Positions 50,669 to 59,775 of a DNA stretch of 64,000 nucleotides are shown piece by piece. The stretch covers positions 3,162,001 to 3,226,000 of the forward strand of contig NC_015578.1 in NCBI RefSeq assembly GCF_000214375.1, in the 5' to 3' direction. Position 1 is the first letter of the stretch. Each line of letters opens with the position of its first letter. The notes beneath the pieces were generated by a model that saw only the letters and a list, made by a program, of their open reading frames with translations, ran no database searches and was not told the DNA's origin. The position numbers and the translations under genes are program-made. Origin of the DNA: Treponema primitia ZAS-2. GTDB lineage: Bacteria > Spirochaetota > Spirochaetia > Treponematales > Breznakiellaceae.

Positions 50669-52341
50669 TCAACCATCCTTAAGGGGCGGGCGGAAACTTC
50701 CCGGGAGAACATTCCCGCATTAGCGGTGCTGTTCCGATCATAAGCCGCCACAGTAAAATAGTAAAGTGTACCGTTTTTAAGGCCTTCAATACGGAAAGAA
50801 GTCCGTTTCCCCACATTTATTGGGGATACTCCCAATATAGCGCTTTCACCAAAATATTCCCCATGTGCAGTACCAAAATATACCAAATATCCGCTTAAAT
50901 CCTGATCCGGGCTGGCTTTCCAGGAAAGTTCCACCGCCCCATCGTCTGCTATGGCCGTTACCAGGGAAGGAGGCAGGGGTGGATCATCCCGCTGGTAGAG
51001 GATGCGGATTTCATCCAGATAGGGCGCTGCTTCCCCGTCCCCTGAAGGGTAGAAAGCCGCTGCCAGTTGTATGTACCGGCCCCGCATATTCTCCGAAAAT
51101 TCCAAACCCGGCTCAAAGGGTATCCAGCCGGTATCCGCGGCTGCCCATTGGTAGGGGCTATCCGCCGCCCGGATAAAGAACTGCACCATAGAGTCGTTAG
51201 CAAATCTGAAACGCCCCGAACCAGCATACTCATTCTGCATGATGGCCGCAGCCCTGGGGTTCTTTCCGCCAGGGGAAAAGTTCCCCCCCAGGGTTTCTAT
51301 TTTCAGGACCCTGCTGTTCCGTTCCCCTAAATCCAGGGGCCGGGTCTCGATCCGCCCACCCTGGAGGGAATATTTGGACAGTTGGGGCGCCTCATTGTAC
51401 CGGCCGTAAAGCCGGAATTCGTCCATGAGCCCTGCAAAACGCTTGCCCAGCACCAGGGTTCCCCCGTCGCCGGACACAGGGCAGAACAGTTCTCCCCCTT
51501 CCCGGCCGGAGCTTGTGGCATAGACCACCCCTTCCAGGCGGCCGTCCACCAGGTACTCCAGGAGCCCGGTATCTGAATCAAAGCGTATAAGGTGATGGCT
51601 CCAGACCCGGGGCAGCACCGGGGATCCGCTCAAACTCAGAGTCATCTGCCGGCTATCGTCGGGGGATGAGAAAAAATCCAAAAAGGTCCAGCTCAACCGG
51701 TTCTTCGCAGCGCCGCAGAGGATGCGCTGAAAGGTTTTAGCCCCCTGGGCAGTCTGTCGGGTGGAAGTCCAGGAGATAATCTGCTCCCCGTTTTCCATAT
51801 TAAGGGGATAAAGCCAGAATTCAATGCTGAAATCCCTGAAATGCCGGCCCGAAGAGAGCAGGGCGTTCTGTCCACGGGGGGTGATAACCAGGGGCCCCTC
51901 GCTGAGATCGCTGAACCCCCGGGAAGCCCCGGTACTATCCCGAGCGAAGGGCAGGGATTGATCCTGAGCGCCCAAGGGAGAATCGCCGGAAAAAAGAGCC
52001 GCCCCGGTTCCGGCCCGGGACCAGCGGTAGTTCACCGCGCTCAAGGCTGCCGAAACAGAAACCTGATAATGCCCGGTCAGGTCGGTAAAGGATTCCGGAC
52101 GGTCCTCATCAAAGGACAGGGCCATATCCAGGTAGGGATCATTCCCAGGCCGGACCGAGGACAGGGTTAGCACCGGATTGGGCCGTATGGCCGAAACTTC
52201 GGCTATCCCTGAACGGTTCACTACCGCGTTCCAGCTGGAACCAGCCCCCAAAATCAGGGTACTCTCCCCAACACCGTAGAGGCCCGCCGTAATTTGCAAA
52301 AAAATACCCGTAATAAGGGTTAAAACTGTTGCTTTTCTCAT
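50665..52341 (-). CDS. Secreted LamG-like and Fn3-domain protein
   Basis: 558 residues from ATG 52341 (AGGGG 5 bases upstream); the longer reading to 52557 overlaps uvrC's leader and is rejected. Signal peptide about 25 residues (TLITGIFLQITAGLYG). A concanavalin/LamG-like region spans about 120-330 (FSIEFWLYPLNMENGEQII, LVLGKRFAGLMDEFRLYGR), and one fibronectin type III domain lies near the C-terminus (VELSWKASPDQDLSGYLVY, YYFTVAAYDR). Envelope or surface function, ligand unknown. First gene of a five-gene group; stop overlaps the TPR start. Confidence 0.82.
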   Translation of the reverse strand: MRKATVLTLITGIFLQITAGLYGVGESTLILGAGSSWNAVVNRSGIAEVSAIRPNPVLTLSSVRPGNDPYLDMALSFDEDRPESFTDLTGHYQVSVSAALSAVNYRWSRAGTGAALFSGDSPLGAQDQSLPFARDSTGASRGFSDLSEGPLVITPRGQNALLSSGRHFRDFSIEFWLYPLNMENGEQIISWTSTRQTAQGAKTFQRILCGAAKNRLSWTFLDFFSSPDDSRQMTLSLSGSPVLPRVWSHHLIRFDSDTGLLEYLVDGRLEGVVYATSSGREGGELFCPVSGDGGTLVLGKRFAGLMDEFRLYGRYNEAPQLSKYSLQGGRIETRPLDLGERNSRVLKIETLGGNFSPGGKNPRAAAIMQNEYAGSGRFRFANDSMVQFFIRAADSPYQWAAADTGWIPFEPGLEFSENMRGRYIQLAAAFYPSGDGEAAPYLDEIRILYQRDDPPLPPSLVTAIADDGAVELSWKASPDQDLSGYLVYFGTAHGEYFGESAILGVSPINVGKRTSFRIEGLKNGTLYYFTVAAYDRNSTANAGMFSREVSARPLRMVE

Positions 52342-52450
52342 AAATTCCCCTTTAAATATCGGTATATAGAAAGGATCATGAAAGGATTTTCGGGGAATTT
52401 TGCGGATTCCCCGGAACCGGAGGACTTCAAGCAAGTTGGGGAGAAATTTG

Positions 52451-54496
52451 ATGCCATCCGCTGCCAATACGGTATTCGACACCCTCAAAGCCGCTGCCCA
52501 TGACGCCCCCCAGGAGCCGGGGGTATATATCATGCGGGATGAGGAGAGCCGGATCATCTATGTGGGCAAAGCCCGGGTACTCAGGAATCGGCTGAGCTCC
52601 TACTTTTCCGGCGCCAAGGACATCAAGACCCATACCCTCATACACAACGCCCGGAGCATAGAAACCATCATCGTGGCCAACGAGTACGAAGCCCTACTCC
52701 TGGAAAACACCCTGATCAAGCAGCACAGCCCCCGGTACAACATCAACCTCAAGGACGGCAAAACCTACCCGGTAATCCGGGTAAGCGCCGATCCCTTTCC
52801 CCGGGTATTCCGCACCCGGCACATCATCGAAGACGGCTCCCGGTACTACGGCCCCTTCCCCAATGTCCAGGCAGTGGACACCATGCTGGAACTGGTAGAC
52901 AAGCTCTTCCCCCTGCGCAAATGCCGTTCCCTGAAAAAGCGCAAAGCCCCCTGCATGTACTTCCACATAGGCCGCTGCGCCGCCCCCTGCTGCGGCAAAA
53001 TCACCGAAGGCGACTATCACCTCCACGTAGACCGGGTACAAAAACTACTGGCCGGCGAAACCGGTTCCCTGATAATCGACCTCACGGAACAAATGCACGG
53101 AGCGGCAAAACAGCTCTTCTTTGAACGGGCCGCCCAGATACGCAACACCATTGATGCCATCGGCAACCTTTCCGAAGGCCCCACGGTAGTGGACTTCGAC
53201 CCCGAAGGCCGGGACTACATAGCCTGGGCAAGCGAAAGCCTGCTCACCACCTGGTCGGTTTTTTCCATGAGAGGAGGCAAGATGACCGGCCGGGAACTCT
53301 TCCGCACCCGATCTGCCGCTGACGAAACAGAGTCTCTGGAAACCTTCCTGGCCAGCTATTACAGCCCGGACCGCCCCCCGCCCTCCCGCATCTTTATTCG
53401 TGGCGAGGGAGTTAATGCCCCGCCCCTTGAACAAACGGCATCAGCCCCGGAACAGGCAGCCCCCTCGGAACCAGCTACGGCCCAGTCTGTGACTTTCAAC
53501 GAAGTTTCCCGCACACTATTACTGTCGTGGTTCAGAGAACAGTTCGGCTGCGAACCGGAACTGCTGTTCCCCGAAGAAAAGCGCCACCAGGCGGTACTCG
53601 CCATGGCCCGGCAAAACGCCCTGGAGGACCTGCGGCAGCAGCTCAAAGAACGGGGTGCCGGCCCGGCCCTGGACGAACTCAGGCAAGCCCTGAATCTCCG
53701 CTCCCGGCCCGAACGTATCGAAGGCTTTGACATAGCCCAGCTGGACGGCAAACATCCTGTGGCGTCACTCATTTCGTTTAAAAACGGCATCCCGGACAAG
53801 AAAAACTACCGCTACTTCAAACTCCGTTCAGTAGTAGGGGTGGTGGACGATTTTGCCGCCATGCGTGAAGCGGTACACCGCCGCTATTCCCGGCTCATTA
53901 AGGAAGGGACCGAACTGCCGGACCTGATCCTCATAGACGGCGGCATAGGCCAGGTAAACGCCGCCAAGGGGGTCCTGAAAGAGCTCGGCGCCGATCCGGA
54001 CCTGGTAGGCCTTGCCAAGCGGGACGAAGAACTCTGGCTCCCCGCGGCCCGTGAACCCATACGCCTCTCCAAACGCTCAGAAGCACTAAAACTGCTGCAA
54101 CATGTCCGTGACGAAACCCACCGCTTTGCCACGGGCCTGAACCAAAAGCTCCGCTCCAAAGACCTCCTCTTCCCCACCCTGGAATCCGTAGAAGGCATAG
54201 GCCCCAAACGGGCCGCAGCAATCATGAAGGCCTACGGCAATCTCCCCGCCATAGCCGCCGCCGACCCCGCGGACCTGGCGGAAACCTGCGGCCTCAGCGA
54301 AGCCGCCGCCCGGGCCGTCCACGCAGCAGCACTGCTCGCCCTGCAGGACCAGGCCGCCGCCAAGGCCCGGCTGACCAAGGGCGTGCACAGCCGATCCCGC
54401 GCCGCCACAGCAGCCGGGCAAGCGGCCTACCCTGCGGATGAGGCTATATCGTTCCTCGCTGCGGAAGCGGCGGAGGATGAGTTTGGCGGGGAATGA
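52451..54496 (+). CDS. uvrC: Excinuclease ABC subunit C
   Basis: 681 residues from ATG 52451 (GGGGAG 7 bases upstream). Makes both incisions in nucleotide-excision repair. N-terminal GIY-YIG nuclease (EPGVYIMRDEESRIIYVGKA, in part), Cys-containing segment (CAAPCCGKI), UVR-like region, RNase H-like endonuclease domain (GFDIAQLDGKHPVASLISF, LPDLILIDGGIGQ) and C-terminal helix-hairpin-helix (LESVEGIGPKRAAAIMKAYG). The central part has a Gln/Ala-rich insert of about 40 residues (EQTASAPEQAAPSEPATAQ), unusual but in a linker. Ends near a hairpin terminator. Confidence 0.96.
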   Translation: MPSAANTVFDTLKAAAHDAPQEPGVYIMRDEESRIIYVGKARVLRNRLSSYFSGAKDIKTHTLIHNARSIETIIVANEYEALLLENTLIKQHSPRYNINLKDGKTYPVIRVSADPFPRVFRTRHIIEDGSRYYGPFPNVQAVDTMLELVDKLFPLRKCRSLKKRKAPCMYFHIGRCAAPCCGKITEGDYHLHVDRVQKLLAGETGSLIIDLTEQMHGAAKQLFFERAAQIRNTIDAIGNLSEGPTVVDFDPEGRDYIAWASESLLTTWSVFSMRGGKMTGRELFRTRSAADETESLETFLASYYSPDRPPPSRIFIRGEGVNAPPLEQTASAPEQAAPSEPATAQSVTFNEVSRTLLLSWFREQFGCEPELLFPEEKRHQAVLAMARQNALEDLRQQLKERGAGPALDELRQALNLRSRPERIEGFDIAQLDGKHPVASLISFKNGIPDKKNYRYFKLRSVVGVVDDFAAMREAVHRRYSRLIKEGTELPDLILIDGGIGQVNAAKGVLKELGADPDLVGLAKRDEELWLPAAREPIRLSKRSEALKLLQHVRDETHRFATGLNQKLRSKDLLFPTLESVEGIGPKRAAAIMKAYGNLPAIAAADPADLAETCGLSEAAARAVHAAALLALQDQAAAKARLTKGVHSRSRAATAAGQAAYPADEAISFLAAEAAEDEFGGE

Positions 54497-54528
54497 AGAA
54501 ATTCCTAATTTGGATTTGCCAAAGGAGT

Positions 54529-54556
54529 CAGGCGGGCCATGTCGCCTGTGTTTTTT
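54529..54556 (+). terminator. Rho-independent terminator of uvrC
   Basis: Stem CAGGCG (54529-54534)/CGCCTG (54543-54548), 8-base loop, then TGTTTTTT. Confidence 0.7.
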
Positions 54557-54616
54557 CCTACAATTTATTGATAACCAACTATTGACACAACCGAAATTAT
54601 TTTGTATCACAAAAAA

Positions 54617-55158
54617 ATGAATTACCATTTTAAACTGCATAAAGAGACCATAGGGTATTGGGCGGAGCGCTGTGAATTAAAAGGCTGTAATACCGAAGGA
54701 GATTCAATGGAAGAAATAAAAAAAGCATGCAAAGAAGCCCTGGATGTTTATCTTTATGAACCGGATAATTCTGAAAGAATAATCCCATTACCCAATGATA
54801 CTTTGGATGGAGGAAAAGCATAATAAGGGTAGCCGTGGACCCTCAGAGGGCATTTGTAATATTACTAAAAAATTATAGACTAAATTCACATATAACACAA
54901 AAACAGGTTGCAGAAATGCTTGGCATGAAAAATATTTATAACTATCAAGGATTAGAAAAAGAATCAAATCCATCTTTTAAAATAATAAATCAACAACCTC
55001 GCCCTAAAGGGACGAGGTATGTTGTTCTCATAAGGTATTTGTATTCGGGGTTTAATACCTTTTTCAAGCGCCCTAAAGGGCGGGGTATTAAACCCCTCAA
55101 CACGAATAAAATATATACTGTATTTCCGGAAATCAAATTAGAATACCTATTTTTGTAA
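54617..55158 (+). pseudogene. hicB: HicB-type antitoxin gene: one-base frameshift and in-frame palindromic insertion
   Basis: N-terminal half from ATG 54617 (MNYHFKLHKETIGYWAE, CELKGCNTEGDSMEEIKKAC) is a HicB RNase-H-like domain; it stops at 54823. The C-terminal half continues in another frame from about 54817 (IIRVAVDPQRAFVILL, HITQKQVAEMLGMKNIY) as the HicB helix-turn-helix. Adding one A to the run at GGAAAAGC restores the whole protein, so a single-base loss is likely. A 117-bp palindromic element then sits between KIIN and KIYTVFPEIKLEYLFL without breaking the frame. No hicA toxin gene is seen upstream. A programmed frameshift is possible but less likely. Confidence 0.8.
54991..55107 (+). 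mobile_element. 117-bp two-hairpin palindromic element inserted in frame in hicB
   Basis: Exactly 39 codons, no stop in the gene's frame. First hairpin 54991-55024: CAACA-ACCTCG against CGAGGT-A-TGTTG around CCCTAAAGGG. Second hairpin 55047-55096: 13-base perfect arms GGGGTTTAATACC/GGTATTAAACCCC, with inner CGCCC-TAAA-GGGCG; outer ATTCG/CGAAT flank it. Both tips share the CCCTAAAGGG core. Shape recalls ends of IS200/IS605-type elements or Rickettsia-style palindromic elements in genes; no transposase gene is present. Confidence 0.75.
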
Positions 55159-55181
55159 TCCCGGATTATCACCCCATAACA

Positions 55182-56513
55182 TCAGGGCACCTGGCCCTCA
55201 ACAACACTGTCCTTTGGCCTGACATTGTCAAAGAATATCTGAACAGCCTCTTTGGACTTTTTCAGCGCATCCCGTATTTCCTGGGCCGTAAAAGACAGCC
55301 CTTTGGATGCTTTTGATCCCCATCGCTTTTTATAGCCCCCATGGGCAATAGCATTCCGAATGCTTTCAATATCCCTCAGGGGATGTACCACATTCAGGGC
55401 TTCCCTCTTTTGCTGGTAGTTTTTCTGATAATTTGGACCATCAATATCATGCCACGCTGAGTAGTCGCCTATATCATCGGGAGACCCAAAGGCTTCTATC
55501 GTCCTGGTTTCAAGGGCTACCTGCAGGGTAATTATTGCCTGAATAAAAAGCCCATGCTGCTCAAGCAAAGCTGAAAAGGACCGCAGAACTTCGCTTGTCT
55601 TCAGGGAGCGGTTTCCTTTGGCAGGAGATATTTTTTCAACAATTTCTGACTGCACAATTTTCCTGATTTCCAGAACCCATTCCGGTTCGGTTCCCTTAAG
55701 CGGCCTACCAAGATCGCGGTTTGCGTCCTTGAGCCACTTTGGAATATCAAGCGCCAGATTACACTCAACGATGGTACTGAACCGTGAAATTAACTCTTCA
55801 CCCTGGGGCCATTCATCGTGGAGCAATTGGGCAAGGCGTTTCCCGTCCAGGCGCCGGGCAAACAGGTTTTTCGCCTCAGTTATCTGCGAAAGCTGCCAGT
55901 ATTGGGACAAATCGCGGGCAGGGGACAGCCCATTGTTTCTGATTTCACCATAAATTAATTCCACGTTACGCGGCGGCAGACCTGTAAGGCCGAATTGAAG
56001 GGCCTGATATACCAGGATCGGCAAAGACCTGAAACTGTGGGTGATATCAAGCAGTATATCTGTTTCAGGGGCAAGCTCGGAGACCAGAGTATTGTAAATT
56101 GGGAAAATTTCCGGGATAGTTTCTGCATCAATGACCGGGGTGTGGACTTTAATCGCCACAGGAAGGCAAAGCTTCTTCGACAGCGCTTCTTCCAGCAGCG
56201 CGGCCGATTCATCCGAAATACCAGCGGATTCGCATTCATCAATGATTTTGGACCAGAGACTGCCGTAATCCGGGGAGCTGCTGTCGGAACGGATATCCGC
56301 AAGCAGGACATCCCAACTTGAAGTTCTTGTTCCCAGGAGAATAACTTTTTTTATGGATCTATAACCAGATTTAAGAAGCGCCTCAAGAAATATATTGGTA
56401 GTATATGTGGTCCCATTGGGGAATTGATAAGAAGCTTCCGAATACCCTTCTTTACCCCCGTCTTTTTTAAATGCCCCGGTCCCGACAAAAGAAATCAAAG
56501 TGTAGTGCTTCAT
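55182..56513 (-). CDS. CRISPR-associated CARF-HEPN ribonuclease (TM1812/Csx2-like)
   Basis: 443 residues from ATG 56513 (overlap with the Csm5 stop). N-terminal CARF domain: FVGTGAFKK and LGTRTSSWDVLL near the start, and DITHSFRSLPILVYQAL in place of the family DxTHG. The C-terminal domain carries the HEPN RNase motif RNAIAHGG (R-x4-H, about residue 399). In type III systems, Cas10 makes cyclic oligoadenylates that bind CARF and switch on HEPN RNase activity, so this is the likely ancillary effector. The pairing with csm1-5 is by operon. Which cyclic oligoadenylate ring size is used cannot be told. Confidence 0.85.
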   Translation of the reverse strand: MKHYTLISFVGTGAFKKDGGKEGYSEASYQFPNGTTYTTNIFLEALLKSGYRSIKKVILLGTRTSSWDVLLADIRSDSSSPDYGSLWSKIIDECESAGISDESAALLEEALSKKLCLPVAIKVHTPVIDAETIPEIFPIYNTLVSELAPETDILLDITHSFRSLPILVYQALQFGLTGLPPRNVELIYGEIRNNGLSPARDLSQYWQLSQITEAKNLFARRLDGKRLAQLLHDEWPQGEELISRFSTIVECNLALDIPKWLKDANRDLGRPLKGTEPEWVLEIRKIVQSEIVEKISPAKGNRSLKTSEVLRSFSALLEQHGLFIQAIITLQVALETRTIEAFGSPDDIGDYSAWHDIDGPNYQKNYQQKREALNVVHPLRDIESIRNAIAHGGYKKRWGSKASKGLSFTAQEIRDALKKSKEAVQIFFDNVRPKDSVVEGQVP

Positions 56514-57670
56514 ACATTTTCCTTCGCCGTTATTGAACACCATCCCATGGGTACATATTGGCCGTTATAATCAAAAACAGTCCTGGTACCACCTGAACCC
56601 TTTGTATTATAGGGTATTCTGAATTCCTCTTCAAAGGTTACAAATTCTACCTGGCTCCACCGGCCAACGCGGATTATAAATTGATTTTTGCCCTGAACCG
56701 CCTCTTCCAGGTCCTGCTTTAGCTTAACAATAAGATCGGTCCCTTCGATGCTTTCACTGTAAAAATGTTCGTATTCTTTTTTAAATTCCCGCAGATAAAA
56801 ATAATTGCATGCTTCCATTAAATCCTGCATAGATATGGGCGTTATATTTGCAGGGCTTCCCCTTCTCTGGGCAGATTCGGGAAATTGAACGTCCTGCAAA
56901 TCCGCATCAATGCTGATGGCCGTTTCGGCACTATAGACGCCGCCCAGAAATTTTCCCCGGATTACTTCCGCCTGGATCTGCAATTTTTCAAGTCCGTCCA
57001 GTGTTTGGTGATGCCTGTTGTACCTGATGTTTTTTAAAACCCCCACAAGCTGGGTATCCTTTGCCTGAAAAGCGCAGTCCTCCAGGCTGATACAGCGGAA
57101 GGGATCGCTCTTTTCATCGCTGTAACGGAGCAGCTTTTTTTGCAGCGCCGCATCTTTTTTCTCATGGGGCAAAGCGTTATACTCATTATCCTCCAGAGAA
57201 GCAAGGCGAAAATTCAATATACCTGTGCGGATTGAACCTTTAATAGAACTGCCGGGGATCACAGGCTTCTTCGATCCCCCGGGATGGTACATCTGATGAA
57301 CCTCTGCGGCGTTCTCACCAGGATCATTCTGCAAATTGCGGCTATACTGGCGCTTAAATTCTTCTGTAATATCACAGAGATAATCAATATCTTCAACCGT
57401 GCAGTTTTCGTGAAAGAAATGCCGCAGCTCACCCATATTACCATCCACACTTGCCCGTTCAAAGTCCGTTAAATTTGCCCCCCCGGCTATGAGCCGCCTA
57501 AGGATATGGTCGCTGGAAAATTTCCAATACATATCCTTGACCACCTTTGCGTTTGCGGCCCCGGATGAGGATTTAACCAGCTTATAATCCAGGGGGTTTA
57601 GTTTTTCTCCCGTGCCGATATGAACACCGGTAAGGGGAGTAACAACCAGGGAATATGTTTTTTTTGCCAT
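56510..57670 (-). CDS. csm5: CRISPR type III-A RAMP protein Csm5
   Basis: 386 residues from ATG 57670 (GAGGAG 8 bases upstream). RAMP protein at the crRNA 3' end of the Csm complex. Seen: LVVTPLTGVHIGTGEKLNPLDY at the N-terminus and KKPVIPGSSIKGSIRTGILN, the glycine-rich RAMP block, and a C-terminal VPMGWCSIT. Located between csm4 (16-bp gap) and the CARF-HEPN gene (overlap). Length normal. Confidence 0.9.
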   Translation of the reverse strand: MAKKTYSLVVTPLTGVHIGTGEKLNPLDYKLVKSSSGAANAKVVKDMYWKFSSDHILRRLIAGGANLTDFERASVDGNMGELRHFFHENCTVEDIDYLCDITEEFKRQYSRNLQNDPGENAAEVHQMYHPGGSKKPVIPGSSIKGSIRTGILNFRLASLEDNEYNALPHEKKDAALQKKLLRYSDEKSDPFRCISLEDCAFQAKDTQLVGVLKNIRYNRHHQTLDGLEKLQIQAEVIRGKFLGGVYSAETAISIDADLQDVQFPESAQRRGSPANITPISMQDLMEACNYFYLREFKKEYEHFYSESIEGTDLIVKLKQDLEEAVQGKNQFIIRVGRWSQVEFVTFEEEFRIPYNTKGSGGTRTVFDYNGQYVPMGWCSITAKENV

Positions 57671-57686
57671 GCCTACTCCTCTCAAT

Positions 57687-58565
57687 TCAAGCGATCGGGA
57701 TTACAGGGGTAAACGCCGATTGACAGATACGGGGATCCATGTGCACATTCGGCAGTATTTTGCCCACATACCCCAGGCGCTTTTCCGAAGTGAATACGGC
57801 ACCTGCATCGTACAGCAAAACTGTTTTCTTGTATGGCACCACGATGGAAGCAAAATCACCGCCCAGCCTGCCGCTGCGGATAAAAATATCCCCCCGCAGA
57901 TCCGTAATAATAGTGTTGCTTTCCTTTACAAATGGCCCAAGGGCCATATACACAGACCCTGTTTTCCTGGCCTCCACCGGCTCAGGGCTGTTTTTTACCA
58001 GAATTTTCCCCTTCCCGGTGGAGGCATCGGCGCCGTACCCGTTTTCAAAAGCCCATTCGCATAATTCCTGCACCCTTTCTGCAGGGTCTGATGACAGCAC
58101 ATATATATCCCAGTCTGCCGTCCCAGCCCATTCCTCCTGCACCATGTAAAGCCCGCCTTCAAGGACGGCATTGGAGCTGCGGTCAATGGTATTGTGCAGC
58201 ACCGGCACGGCTTTAAAGGATCCCGCCTCATCGCCGGACATTTCAGCAACACCGGATACATAATCTGCCGCAGCCAGGTATTTTAACTTTTTGTTCAATT
58301 TTATCTTTGCGTATTCTTCTGCACTCAAGCCGCTTTTTGTACGCTCCTGAGGTTCAGGAATGGGGCGGCACAGCATTCCTGTAGGGAAGGCGCTGGAAAC
58401 CACCAGGGAGGGATCGCCTGATTTCTCCCGGGAAAGGAATTCCCCGATCCCTTCATCGCCCTCGTGGTTTGCTATTCCCCAGGCAATATGCCCCCAGATA
58501 GTATCGCCCTTGAGGGGGGTTGCCAGGGGAGAGCAAAGCCGCAGTGTTATCCGGTATAGCGTCAT
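57687..58565 (-). CDS. csm4: CRISPR type III-A RAMP protein Csm4
   Basis: 292 residues. RAMP fold: LYRITLRLCSPLATPLKGDTI, DTIWGHIAWGIANHEG, a GADASTGKGKILV glycine-rich loop and the late PVIPIA end. Binds the crRNA 5' tag and Cas10 in the Csm complex. Nine bases separate its start from the csm3 stop, and 16 its stop from csm5. AGGG immediately before ATG. Confidence 0.9.
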   Translation of the reverse strand: MTLYRITLRLCSPLATPLKGDTIWGHIAWGIANHEGDEGIGEFLSREKSGDPSLVVSSAFPTGMLCRPIPEPQERTKSGLSAEEYAKIKLNKKLKYLAAADYVSGVAEMSGDEAGSFKAVPVLHNTIDRSSNAVLEGGLYMVQEEWAGTADWDIYVLSSDPAERVQELCEWAFENGYGADASTGKGKILVKNSPEPVEARKTGSVYMALGPFVKESNTIITDLRGDIFIRSGRLGGDFASIVVPYKKTVLLYDAGAVFTSEKRLGYVGKILPNVHMDPRICQSAFTPVIPIA

Positions 58566-58574
58566 AATCCCTGC

Positions 58575-59249
58575 CTAAAGTTTTATTTCCTTATTACTTT
58601 CATCTTTCAAATCTTTAAAGCCAATGCGGCCGTTTCCCCGGGTACCGCCGCCGCCAAGATAATCATTTTGAAGCAGCCGCAAACCCTCCAGCACCACCAG
58701 ATCAAAGTATTCGCCGTCAGTCTTGCCGCCATCCCCGGTATCCAGTATCCGGTAGATCATTTCAAAACTGAATTCCACCCCCGGGACAACCCGCTCAATG
58801 GGCCGGGGATTAGCCTCCGCAGTAATCCTGTTCAGGGAATTTTCCGATTTTTCTTCCACCAGGGTTTTGCCTTCTTTAAACTGCCTGGACCAGTCCTCGG
58901 TCAGCGCCGCGTCACGGACAATCAGCCGCGAAGGCCCCCGTTTCTTTGCGCTTTCCGATGTTTTAGCCGTATTTCCGGCGCCAAAGACCCGGCAAATTTT
59001 GCAGTCCGGTTCCCCGCAGGAACATACCCTGCCAGCATTCTTTTCCACCAGATCAAATTTCCATTCCAGAAGGCTGCGCATTTTTCCCTTTAGGGACGAA
59101 CCGGGGATGTAGGGTTCCCGGTTCAGGGGATTCCTGATAATAGGGTTATCCATCCCGCCTATTTCCACCTTGTCAGTACCTGCGCCGACATGCAGCCCGG
59201 TCTTAACAACGATCGTACCTGTTATCTTTTTATTCCCAATTTGTTTCAT
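58575..59249 (-). CDS. csm3: CRISPR type III-A RAMP protein Csm3 (backbone RNase)
   Basis: 224 residues from ATG 59249, which has GGAGG 6 bases away; ATG 59255 two codons earlier lies directly on the site. Backbone of the Csm complex that cuts target RNA at 6-nt intervals. Catalytic Asp is conserved as D34 in EIGGMDNPIIRNP. Also PYIPGSSLKGKMRSLLEW, a zinc-like CSCGEPDCKICRVFG, and GGGGTRGNGRIGF near the end. Sits 29 bp after csm2. RNA cutting should be intact. Confidence 0.93.
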   Translation of the reverse strand: MKQIGNKKITGTIVVKTGLHVGAGTDKVEIGGMDNPIIRNPLNREPYIPGSSLKGKMRSLLEWKFDLVEKNAGRVCSCGEPDCKICRVFGAGNTAKTSESAKKRGPSRLIVRDAALTEDWSRQFKEGKTLVEEKSENSLNRITAEANPRPIERVVPGVEFSFEMIYRILDTGDGGKTDGEYFDLVVLEGLRLLQNDYLGGGGTRGNGRIGFKDLKDESNKEIKL

Positions 59250-59278
59250 GGCCATCCTCCTTGTTCTCCCGGCACAGC

Positions 59279-59770
59279 TTAGTCTTTGTTATGGTTTTTT
59301 TCCCAATAGAATCCATACACGGCCTCAAAGAGGGATACAAAAACATGGTAGTCCTTAGCTTCCTTAATTAGTTTGATACAATCGCTTATAAAAGCCGACA
59401 AATTTTGGTACACCACCTTAGCCGCAAAGTTATCTTTGATAGCCCGGGCAGTCAGATATGTAACCTTGGAACGTATCATCCTGATGTAGGGCAGCTGGGA
59501 TGAAAATTGTTCCGGTGAAACGTCGATAATCTGCTCAAACCGCTTTACCTCGTCAAAAAGGCGGCGCAGCTGGGTTTTACTGACCGCTGTCCTGGTGTTT
59601 TTGACCAGAAAACTATCGGCAATTTTTTCAGCGGTCTCGTCAAACAAATCCACAAGAAGTTTTCCATCCGCATAAAAACTGTCAATCTTTACCGGCGGCG
59701 GCGATGGTGGTAAGTCGTTCCGCTGTCCCCCTCTGTCCTGGTTACCCCGGTATCCTCCGTTTCTGTCCAT
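59279..59770 (-). CDS. csm2: CRISPR type III-A small subunit Csm2
   Basis: 163 residues; GGAGG about 10 bases before ATG 59770. Small helical subunit of the Csm complex forming the inner filament. Its first about 30 residues are Arg/Gly/Gln-rich and probably disordered (NGGYRGNQDRGGQRND). The rest is helical (AEKIADSFLVKN, TQLRRLFDEVKRFEQI, PYIRMIRSKVTYL). Position between cas10 and csm3 agrees. No catalytic role is expected. Confidence 0.88.
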   Translation of the reverse strand: MDRNGGYRGNQDRGGQRNDLPPSPPPVKIDSFYADGKLLVDLFDETAEKIADSFLVKNTRTAVSKTQLRRLFDEVKRFEQIIDVSPEQFSSQLPYIRMIRSKVTYLTARAIKDNFAAKVVYQNLSAFISDCIKLIKEAKDYHVFVSLFEAVYGFYWEKNHNKD

Positions 59771-59775
59771 AAAAT

